The translations under genes were made by a program, and so were the position numbers. The notes under the pieces are model-generated. The model worked only from the letters and a program-made list of their open reading frames with translations, was not told the DNA's origin and searched no databases. A DNA stretch of 64,000 nucleotides from Falciphora oryzae (Eukaryota > Ascomycota > Sordariomycetes > Magnaporthales > Magnaporthaceae): contig JNVV01000078.1 of the NCBI GenBank assembly GCA_000733355.1, positions 59,146 through 123,145 on the forward strand. Reading direction: 5' to 3'. Below are positions 61,901-64,000 of the stretch, in pieces (positions within the stretch are counted from its first letter, which is position 1; every line of letters begins with the position of its first letter).

Positions 61901-64000
61901 TATCATTCTCGCCGATCTCGAGCTTCTATTGTCGGCTGGGCCTGGTTCTTCTCCCCCCATAGCCCCTGAGGCCGTGTCGGTGTCCGCTTGGGCGGAGGCG
62001 CTCCTACAGCAAGCTACCGAGTTCCATATCGACGCGGTCCTCCCTTTCGCCGTGCCGCCTGCGGACTTTGAATTCTGGGATATGGGCTATGACCGCGCGA
62101 ATATCATGGCCGACACAGTCGCTATCCAGGCGCGCTTGGATGCTGCTAGTACTACGGCCCTCCTAGGTCGGGCCAACGCCGCCTTTCAAACAGACCCAGA
62201 CGACCTGATGATTGCGGCCCTTGTATTCTGCTTCCGTGGCGTCTTCCCTGACCGCTCGGTCCCGACCGTCTACATGGAGGCGCACGGGCGAAACGCATGG
62301 GATGATAGGATCGACCTCTCCCGCACCGTAGGCTGGTTTACAACCATCCATCCACTCGTCGTTTCTGGAAAAGGTGGTGCTACGCTCGACCTCATCCAGA
62401 CAGTTCGCCAGGTCAAGGATATAAGACGTAGCATCCCTGGCAAGGGCTTCCCTTACTTTGCCTCACGACACCTTACGGAAGAAGGTCGCGCTGCGTTTAG
62501 GGGGCATGACGCGATGGAGGTCCTCTTTAACTATCTTGGCCAGTACCAACAGCTACAGAAACCCGGCGCTATCATCCAGGAGCTTGGAGTCACGCCGCTC
62601 GATACAGAGGACTGGGCCCCCAACACACCCCGCATGGCTCTCATGGACATCATCGCAGCCGTCCAAGACTCCGAACTGGTCTTATCCCTCGGCCATAACG
62701 CGAAGATGCGCCATCGCGATCGCTTCCAAGCCTGGCTAGACGGGTCCATAGCCGCTCTGCATCGGCTCGCAGTGGAGCTCCCTACCATTCCCGCCTCCTT
62801 CACGCCGGGAGATTTCCCACTCCTTGGCCTCGATGAGGATGGCCTCCTCACTCTTGCGGCTGTGTGCGAAGCCAAAACAGGATCCTGGGGCCCTGTCGTT
62901 ATCGAGTCTGCATACCCATGCTCGCCGCTCCAGCAGGGCATACTTGTCAGTCAGTCCAAGGATTCCGAAGCCTACATCATTCGCGGAGTGTGGAGGATCC
63001 ACCCTGTACAGGGGGTTCCCTTCCTCCAAGGACAGCTTGAGGATGCCTGGCGTCGACTTGTACGCTATCACCCTGTGTTGCGCACCATCTTCTGCGAGAG
63101 CGGTAGAGCCGACGGCATCTTCGCCCAGGTCGCCTTTAGGGAAGCCACATCCGTCGCTACGCCCACGATCAAGGTGCTAGATTATCTGGGCACAGATCCT
63201 GTTGCGTTCCTACGCTCCTCTGCTCCGTCATTGCCCTCGGATAAGCCACCTCACGTACTCACTATCTGCACCGCCGGCAGCGAGACGTACGTCTCTCTGC
63301 AAATCAGCCATGCCCTGATGGACGGCACATCTATGGGCCTGCTTATGGACGACTTCTTACGTGCATATCATGGCACTCTGGAGGGTTTCGGGCCAGCTTA
63401 TAGCAGCTACATTTCCCATGTCTACAGCAGGCCCATAACCCAGTCCCTTTCGTACTGGTCTGGCCTCCTTGCCGACACCCGCCCCTGTCACTTCCCCGTC
63501 CTCTCCAATGGAGAGAGCGACAGGGCGTTACATGATATCACCCGTGTTATCCCTGGCGCCGACGCCATGCGCCGGCTCGGCCGGGCACATGGCATCTCCA
63601 TCTCCAATCTCTTCCAGCTCGCCTGGGCGTTGGTGCTGAGGGCATTCACAGGCTCGGATAGTGTTTGCTTCGGTTATCTCGCCTCCGGTCGCGACGTGCC
63701 AGTAGACCGCGTTGAGGAGATAGTCGGCCCTTTGATCAGCATGCTCATCTCCACCATCAGCTTCGGGGTTGGGGACAATGCCCAGTCCGCCCTCGACCTA
63801 CTACAGACCTTGAACCGCAGCTACATCGATAGCTTGCCCCATCAACACTGCTCACTAGCAGACATTCAACATACGCTGGGCGTCAGCAACACCGGTCTCT
63901 TCAATACAGCCATATCTCTACAGAAAACAGCTGCGGGGGAGAATGGGACGCCAGAACGGCTTGGCCTTGATGCTATCGATGCGCATGACCCCAGTGAGGT
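42975..64000 (+). CDS. Giant nonribosomal peptide synthetase (3' end outside window)
   Basis: One intronless frame runs from the ATG at 42975 to the window edge, 7008 codons without a stop. Domains in order by residue: partial C (1-275), A1 (286-750), N-methyltransferase (752-1190) inserted before the last A motif, T1 (Ser1270); C2 (HH about 1451), A2 (1779-2292), T2 (Ser2343); C3 (2396-2836), remnant of A3 (2842-2952), methyltransferase (2978-3379), T3 (Ser3498); C4, A4 (4009-4502), T4 (Ser4558), E (4610-5053); C5, A5 (5539-6051), T5 (Ser6116), E (6176-6619); C6 from 6646, cut by the window. It should build a peptide with N-methylated and D residues. The first four C-A units resemble cyclosporin and enniatin synthetases; the rest resembles epimerising fungal synthetases. 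The start is the first ATG, and the mature start could be altered by an unseen upstream exon. The product is not predictable with confidence. Confidence 0.95.
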   Translation, partial: MTIDTESNATRRQGSEPAQAAANERQLEYWKTQLADGTPAEFLTDRPRQTGALSGETAVATFTIEDSLHEAVRGFSQARKATAFAVLLAAFRAAHYRFTGAEDAIVGTPKAGPAGAARSLLTDTLCLRIAVGGGDTLAGLTARAESTAADALANSDVPLDRIVSALQQAGQKEKSRAYPVRILFGLHSQEEGLPAEPTTTAGEAALDLELHLAQTTHGRLDGKIAYSTDLFQVRTIDGIIAAFREILRGGIEQPLSPVSALPLGGLGELRAMGLLAVERTDYARESSVVDVFRSRVAATPDAPAAVDATERLTYAQLDARSDAITAWLRRRAMPAEALVAVLAPRSCEAVAAFLAVLKANLAYVPLDPNVPAARVAEILSAMPASGGRRLVLVGRGVCEAKITGVDVELCRIEEAVDPAGVASAAASTERPLATSLAYVMFTSGSTGRPKGVMIEHRGIVRLVTDRSVLSADKAAVPVAHIANPAFDMATWEIYTALLNGGTVVCIDHMTVLDPKALAAVFEREMVRAAVFTPAFLKQYLYESPSTFSQLDMLLSGGDAIRPQDALRATQLVRHAFCNAYGPTENTGISTMYRMNANEQCANGVAIGRAYSNSGAYVMDPLMRPVPLGVLGELVVTGDGLARGYMDAALDRDRFITIRVDGGEPVRAYRTGDRVRWRPTDGQIEFFGRIDQQVKIRGHRIELAEVENALLGHGGLQDAAVIIHKDDNGEPEMIGFVEPRAEDTCGDEEDGQVEIWVNHYEQQNYATLGGVDGSTVGNDFVGWTSMYDGSAIDRVEMQEWLDDTIRTILDGRPPGRVLEIGTGSGMILFNLGKAGGLENYVGIEPSKSAASFVTERVASIPELAGRVQMNVGTAEDLDKIDAQQPELVVINSVTQLFPSPEYLLDVVRAIAAIPTVKRVYFGDIRSYAIDRQFLAGRALHSLGDNPKIAKAEFRVRIEEMEDREEELLVGPAFFTGLAGLLPDRVRHVEVIPKRMVATNELSCYRYAAVIHLNGSQDTEEPPRALDTSAWVDFQESAMDRAGLAGLLKGASGKSATVAVANIPYSKTIVERQALASLEDEADDDEAWVVAARLAAQRRPSLSALDLANMAEEAGFRVEISWARQRSRSAALDAVFHRYPAAAEGARVLFKFPTDDTGAPLATLANRPLQKLQSRRIEAEVRDRVQALLPSYMVPDRIVVLDRMPVNANGKVDRKELARMAKTTAKKSKATSSSTRVAPRDEVEAAVCDEFFAVLGVEVGIEDNFFDQGGHSLMATRLASRLSRRLDANVTVKNIFDQPVLKDLAATVRRSSSAYSQIAGTPYSGPVEQSFAQGRLWFLGQLNISTSSYVVPLATRLRGQLQVGALEAALHALEQRHETLRTTFQDGDDGVGMQVVRPAGLQRKLRIIDASGDFGQILRDEQAISFDLGSEPGWKVSLLRIAPDDYILSIVMHHIISDGWSFDVIRKDLSRLYSAAAHSRDPLTALDPLPIQYRDFSAWQKLPEQAAEHQRQLEYWKTQLADSSPAELLCDRQRPAFLSGEAGIVQFTIEGAAYERLQAFCRAHQTTSFIVLLAAFRAAHYRLTGANDATVGTPIANRNRPELEGLIGFFVNTQCMRITVDEKDTTFDTLVKQVRATATAAFANQDVPFERIVSALLRGSQDASRNPLVQLLFALHSQTDLDRVELEGMSAEPAPGPMATRLDLEFHLFQVQHSLSGKVLYSTDLFEKKTIEGVAAVFQEVLRRGLDRPQTPISALPLTDRLDELNTMGLMHIERTAYPRDSSVVDIFRQQAAALPDATAVTDLSGQRLTYAQLDAKSDQTAAWLRRRGIAAETLIGVLAPRSCEAVVAFMGILKAKLAYIPLDVNVPGARIGAILSAAECKLVLLGRGVPPPDTDLTGVDVTRINDTLGHAAAGSVSSPPGIKLAGGPLATNLAYVMFTSGSTGKPKGVMVEHRGIVRLVKDTNIMTSAASAVPVAHVTTLSFDLSTWELYAPLLNGGSVVCIDYMTLLDPAALAKTFAREQVRAALLTPAFLKQCLASPESAMAIAQLDTLLACGERLDVQDAVAACKVATKCGIVNAYGPTENTTFSTIFKMTLQEGCPNGVPIGRSLTNSGSYIMDGRQRLVPIGVMGELVVTGDGLARGYTDPALDRDRFIEVEIAGETVKAYRTGDKARYRPTDGEMEFFGRIDQQVKIRGHRIELAEVEHGLLRHEAVTDAAVVVRNTQEGQEPEMIAFVRAPRLAEQHSQAAAEAEIRSRLRVFLPKYMIPEGIVLMDQMPLNANGKVDRKELGRLAQTAARSEVQAAVAVAARDEVELAVCDECAGVLGVAEVGVNDDFFALGGHSLMATKLAARLSRRLSTAISVKEIFDRPVLADLAATIRRSSSASHTPIKRVGEYSGPVQQSFAQGRVWFMEQLAGGTTSYLMSMATRLRGALNIQALEAALAALEQRHETLRTVFGEVDGVGVQKVLDSGGIKLKVMNLPPEDADFTGLLLKQQTTPFDLTSEPAWRVSLIQLPGGDDNILSIVMHHIIADGWSIDVLRQELGEFYAAALRGHEPLLEQIAPLPIQYRDFSAWQREPAQAADHGRQLEYWKTQLADSTPAEFLTDRSRPSALSGGAGVIDFVVDGALYARLQAFCRAGRTTSFIALLAAFRAAHYRLTGVENATIGSLIANRNRPEIENLIGFFVNTQCMRMIVGNNDSYAGLVEQTRTTAAAAFANQDVPFERIVSSLRLGTNDMSRNPLVQTMLVLHSQEDLDRIQLDGLAADPVPGTATTRLDIEFHMLQRAGSLSGRALYSTDLFEPKTIRCLVSVFLEVLRQGLEQPQEPISTLSLIKDGLDELRSSSGAYVMDRRQQLVPRGVMGEVFVTEDGLARYKHSDLDRNRSVEIVVNGNPIKAYKTGDRARYRPSDGQLEFFGRMDQQIKIGGHHIEPTEVEAAILKLDTVADAAVVVQADKIVAFVATRTTKNTVPDHDDASGQVDGWVTHFDKATYTDIDKIEDTTLGNDFMGWTSMYDGSLIDRAEMQEWLDETMQAMLEGAAPGRVLEIGTGSGMILFNLARAAGGLEMYWGLEPSRAATRFVEDRVKTDATLAGRVHMHVGTAADVGRLELRPELVVINSVIQYFPTPEYLTDIIGQLVRTPGVKRIFFGDVRSYAIDRQFLASRALHSFGGSATKAGVKQIIAELTESEEELLIDPAFFTGLKKQLPGLIHHVEILPKRMAATNELSSYRYAAVVHVSQENARPVQTIDQAAWVDFEASGMGREGLASLLRSAPADATIAVGNIPWSKTIFERLVVESLNTEGDAQDTVDGAAWITAVRSAAERRESLSAADLERLADEAGFRVEVSWARQRSHAGAMDSVFHRVPAEGGARVLYQFPTDDEAAGSLATPLTSQPLERLHRRRVEAQIREGLQKMLPAHMVPQKIVVFGGRLPVDANGKVDRKELARMAQAVQKPAAVSSIRASPKDDIEAVVCEEFASVLGVDVGINDNFFDQGGHSLMATKLAARLSRRLNTDISVKNIFDRPVLSDLADTIRRISASHKPIPMTAHVGPVKLSFAQGRLWFLDQIDLGKTAYIIPMATRLRGPLKAEALEAAIRALETRHETLRTTFHETDGVGMQVVGPAGTVKLDIVDMSARPHEEYTQFLRKEQTTAFDLAARPGWRVALIKLGQDDHVLSVVMHHIISDGWSIDVMRRELGQFYAAAVRGSAPLSAVPALPIQYRDFAVWQAQQSAEHGRQLQYWKKMLADSSPAELLTDKPRPATLSGDAGVVSLAIDGSVYEDLQAFCRYHQTTSFTVLLAAFRAAHYRLTTGAENATIGTPIANRNRPELENMIGFFVNTQCMKIAVGKDDTFESLVRQVRSTATAAYANQDVPFERIVSELLPGLRDSSTSRNPLVQLMFALHSQQDLERIPLEGLAAEAVPGNPTTRMDLEFHLLQGEKGLAGRVLYSKDLFVEKTVNGVVAVFLEILRRGLDRPRTPLSTLPLTDGLSEVRSVGLLDVQQTHYPRGSVVEAFRKQAAAHPDATAVIDSSAGMTYRELDEKSDKLETWLRRRKGMSPETLVGVLAPRSCEAVVAFLGVLKANLAYTPLDTNAPAARIAMILSTVAEKTLVLLGRDVPLPDCSTADVELTRIADALKSAGPAEMAPADQQPSAASIAYVMFTSGSTGRPKGVMVEHRGIVRLASEPDVTLRGAPIAHMANTAFDAATWEIYTAILNGGTVVCIDYMTVLDPVALSGVFADKGIRGALFTPALLKQCMASAPAALAGLDLLVVGADRFPPQSAIEAARLVRGAVFNVYGPTENSCISTKYRVPVGEENYTNGVPIGRAIANSGAFVMDGQQKMVPLGVMGELVVTGDGLARGYTDPALNDGRFVSMTINGKATRAYRTGDRVRYRADGQIEFFGRMDQQIKIRGHRIEVAEIEHAMVSHEAVQDAAVVVRAQDGQEPDLVGFVTSKQGPEAERNIRTRLQALLPAYMVPERIVVLDQMPLNTNGKVDGKELESMARSVPRWVEDAADDVFVPRGEVEEIIRTVVAGVLNMPLDRVPANRSFAGMGGDSITAMQVVAKCRRQGVGLTVRDIFNHKTIAALASIASHTAQDDGASTADLSEQVDVDFVLSPIQQMYFGLYPDGVNHFNQSFLVQIPPARKLASPVIHGAIQQLISRHSMLRARYARSQHHWVQRVTDGMGNSLKYQESAQVALDEVDNLIDSAQQSLDIENGPLFAVSLIELADRQILALVAHHLVVDLVSWRVLLEELEAILSGKAHLLEKLTPVPFQAWARMQPSRVQKWSASKALPYDVPEPRLDYWGPDVVNNNLFGSTREVSFVLDEATTKALLGPCNEPLQTDPQDLFLAAAFQAFAQAFPDRTLPAIFTEGHGRETDAADSVDLSRTVGWFTSIVPVSLTEGVPLDSIETLMRIKDTRRSVPGHGVPYFSYRYLSDDGAQKFRHHSQMEILFNYFGQYQQLERDNALLQPVAEGEFAQRDVDPSVRRLAVFDIAVTVAKGRAKVSLTMPQSLTADHARGVSIWMERFQQLLTGLIKMTSCMEPAFTLGDIPLIKDMSYADLSEMGAVCLEHTGTWGPATIEEIFPCSPMQQGILLSQSRTPDLYDVRVAFDVTLRDSTPQVHHLEEAWRRVVRRQPMLRTVFVPNLRGSGSFDQVVLRDPLATVHHIQLEELPTSSGDIVERVRQSIAEAPAGSFEYGKLPHELLIYTVGDRVFILLRLSHALVDGASLPLITQELRQAYARRLPTCPGLRYRELVAFVQQQPAGQALEYWGEYLKDASPCRLPSLLDDAETPSPAKLETKEIVLLNSGSLRRLCTEHGVTMASIFHAAWALVLRAYTGDDDVCFGYLVSGRDAPIADVANLIGPLINMLICRVSFHGSKSVMQLLQDLCNDSASGISNQYVSLAELHHSLCLGSEKLFDSIVSFQRHDATKGAADDVGDGLRMVPIDGRDPTEYDLSLNIIDTHGSLSVGFTYWTSKVSPSHADHLMNALLAALAGFAENPGSQVAKVSLVSTETRREMDICNTAKVPVPCRECIHHLVEKQVRETPDGPAVCGWDHNFTYRELDEAANAFAHHMHSIIDFKPEMFVVTCFDKSAWAVVSQLAILKAGGVFVAIDPTHPINRIKAVVSDLASPPILLTEAKYKDRFEGLFQSVIIIEQEHLDSLGPRPDAPSTEVGPANAAYAIFTSGSTGRPKGILIEHQSVSTAAISQAGPCQINRYSRSLQFAAYTFDVSIAETFYTLVNGGCVCVPSERCRLEDLAGVINDLKANRAFLTPTIANILDPDLVPNLSTLVLSGEAATPDNIRRWSEKVSLIVAYGPAEATIWSSATGRLTATSDPANIGSPIGTRLWVTDMNDPSVLLPIGATGELVIEGALVGRGYIDPVQTAVAAFIDPPTWLTAPSSKKVYRTGDIVRRNPGGTFSFIRRRDNQVKVRGQRIELNEVEIHISQADPDLRHAIVLYPQTGACQGRLTVVLSHRRDRGQDQGTTEPRRIAAIPNSAEVATRNATIRSRLKSALPGYMIPTIWITVERLPFTTSGKMDRRQILSWVETITDDGLANIVGQSTEIIASSEDPKTPMEKQLVQIWGRVLNLPVRQILLGQSFTNLGGDSISAMQVVSRARDCGIIVTVHDILRSRCLSDLAVHACFRTVAPNGDNELQSMSVVTKEPFPLLPIQRMFFGMQPSGNSHVNQTFVVRLSKNVAAEEVEMAIAAVVEQHPMLRARFLQDGGQWTQQISPDIKGSFNFQQCSFSRLPDALAVLNGLQGSLDIRQGPVVTSCLLNLPDGLVLFLAAHHLVVDLVSWRIILADLELLLSAGPGSSPPIAPEAVSVSAWAEALLQQATEFHIDAVLPFAVPPADFEFWDMGYDRANIMADTVAIQARLDAASTTALLGRANAAFQTDPDDLMIAALVFCFRGVFPDRSVPTVYMEAHGRNAWDDRIDLSRTVGWFTTIHPLVVSGKGGATLDLIQTVRQVKDIRRSIPGKGFPYFASRHLTEEGRAAFRGHDAMEVLFNYLGQYQQLQKPGAIIQELGVTPLDTEDWAPNTPRMALMDIIAAVQDSELVLSLGHNAKMRHRDRFQAWLDGSIAALHRLAVELPTIPASFTPGDFPLLGLDEDGLLTLAAVCEAKTGSWGPVVIESAYPCSPLQQGILVSQSKDSEAYIIRGVWRIHPVQGVPFLQGQLEDAWRRLVRYHPVLRTIFCESGRADGIFAQVAFREATSVATPTIKVLDYLGTDPVAFLRSSAPSLPSDKPPHVLTICTAGSETYVSLQISHALMDGTSMGLLMDDFLRAYHGTLEGFGPAYSSYISHVYSRPITQSLSYWSGLLADTRPCHFPVLSNGESDRALHDITRVIPGADAMRRLGRAHGISISNLFQLAWALVLRAFTGSDSVCFGYLASGRDVPVDRVEEIVGPLISMLISTISFGVGDNAQSALDLLQTLNRSYIDSLPHQHCSLADIQHTLGVSNTGLFNTAISLQKTAAGENGTPERLGLDAIDAHDPSE
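46935..50150 (+). other. NRPS module 2: C, A, T
   Basis: C2 has VMHHIISDGWS (His codons at 47325 and 47328) and the latch-side IANRNRPELEGLIGFFVNTQ. A2 has all core motifs, and T2 has GGHSLMATK with its Ser at 50001. There is no methyltransferase. The A-pocket residues read by alignment are D-L-W-L-L-C-A-T-F-K. The A8 region (FFGRIDQQVKIRGHRIEL) is nearly identical to module 1 at DNA level, suggesting duplication or gene conversion. Confidence 0.85.
50156..53610 (+). other. NRPS module 3: C, deleted A, MT, T
   Basis: C3 is complete (VMHHIIADGWS at 50553). The expected A domain is replaced by a jump from LIKDGLDELR directly to SSSGAYVMDRR at about 51500, so motifs A1 to A5, with the nucleotide and substrate pockets, are missing. 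What remains (A6-A8-like) is degenerate: GLARYKHSDL and KIGGHHIEPTE where sister modules have GLARGYTDPAL and KIRGHRIELAE. The methyltransferase (VLEIGTGSGMILFNLA) and T3 (GGHSLMATK) look intact. Confidence 0.9.
51495..51830 (+). other. In-frame deletion scar of adenylation domain A3
   Basis: Module 2 has about 340 residues between LDEL and NSGSYIMD; module 3 has about two. The joint lies near 51495-51510 and keeps the reading frame. Downstream residues still align with the A-domain C-terminal subdomain but have lost the conserved Arg and Leu of the A8 motif and the Gly of GLARGY, as expected when selection for adenylation is gone. Confidence 0.88.
53620..58140 (+). other. NRPS module 4: C, A, T, E
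   Basis: C4 (VMHHIISDGWS at 54012) and A4 (YVMFTSGSTGRPKGVMV; pocket read as D-A-W-F-V-G-V-C-I-K) are of the same lineage as modules 1-3. T4 has GGDSI (Ser at 56646), the form usual before epimerases. The E domain has AHHLVVDLVS (57192), EGHGRE and a NYFGQY motif. The residue added here should be converted to the D form. Confidence 0.85.
58200..62860 (+). other. NRPS module 5: C, A, T, E
   Basis: C5 starts IEEIFPCSPMQQGILLSQ, the opening usual for a C domain after an epimerase. Its active site is SHALVDGAS with Tyr 15 residues after the Asp. A5 has AIFTSGSTGRPKGILI and VAYGPAEATIW (pocket read as D-V-A-L-V-S-A-I-W-K), T5 has GGDSI (Ser at 61320), and E5 has AHHLVVDLVS and NYLGQYQQ. A second D residue is expected. 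Confidence 0.85.
62900..64000 (+). other. NRPS module 6: start of C domain
   Basis: AYPCSPLQQGILVSQSKDSE opens another post-epimerase C domain, with SHALMDGTS (63306) and Tyr 15 residues after the Asp. The window ends inside it. It may lead to another module or be the terminal cyclising C domain; the next kilobase would decide. Confidence 0.8.

Noticed and set aside
42975..64000. Bacterial origin or contamination, suggested by the long GC-rich intronless NRPS
   Set aside because: The modules match fungal N-methylating and epimerising synthetases, and the same contig carries intron-containing fungal genes.
1..64000. CRISPR arrays, rRNA or tRNA genes
   Set aside because: No regularly spaced short repeats and no convincing cloverleaf or rRNA segments were seen by eye.

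Overview
The window reads as a chromosome segment of a filamentous ascomycete (Pezizomycotina, probably Sordariomycetes). The evidence is short 47-145 nt GT-AG introns that restore frame, fungus-specific gene families (PNP-NACHT-WD40 and NB-ARC/TPR NLRs, TPR-CHAT proteins, a type I metacaspase-like protein, an N-methylating nonribosomal peptide synthetase), and many gene relics whose Trp and Gln codons have become TAG/TGA, as repeat-induced point mutation (RIP) would do. There is one assembly gap (21112-21249). All assignments come from reading the sequence; no database search was run.

Layout. 519-5001 (+) is a three-exon JmjC-domain protein. 5.1-8.9 kb is poor in genes, with a perfect palindrome and a decayed gene. 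8967-9818 (+) is a small protein of a conserved but uncharacterised fungal type, convergent with a metacaspase-like gene (9899-12103, -). 14311-15165 is a non-autonomous DNA transposon with 46-bp terminal inverted repeats and TA target duplications. 15692-18820 (+) is a TPR-CHAT protease-like gene. 18.9-25 kb is a graveyard: a PAS-domain relic, a dispersed repeat, a PD-(D/E)XK-like relic and others. 26162-30133 (+) is a PNP-NACHT-WD40 NLR, followed by a 5'-truncated NB-ARC fragment fused to a 3'-truncated mariner-type transposase, then an inverted TPR scrap. 33.9-38.7 kb holds relics of a pectinesterase and an SNF2 helicase, a 631-bp foldback element and a second copy of the dispersed repeat. 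39696-40632 (-) is an intact two-exon short-chain dehydrogenase.

42975-64000 (+) is one uninterrupted reading frame of more than 7000 codons, still open at the window edge. It encodes a giant NRPS: half-C, A, MT, T / C, A, T / C, (deleted A), MT, T / C, A, T, E / C, A, T, E / C... Its first modules are of the cyclosporin/enniatin N-methylating kind. From the T domain of module 4 onward it changes to epimerase-containing modules of another lineage.

Two themes stand out. First, genes of regulated cell death and non-self recognition lie close together (metacaspase, CHAT, NACHT NLR, NB-ARC/TPR remains), with signs of repeat contraction and truncation. Second, the chimeric synthetase has one module that keeps its methyltransferase and carrier domains but has lost almost all of its adenylation domain in frame.
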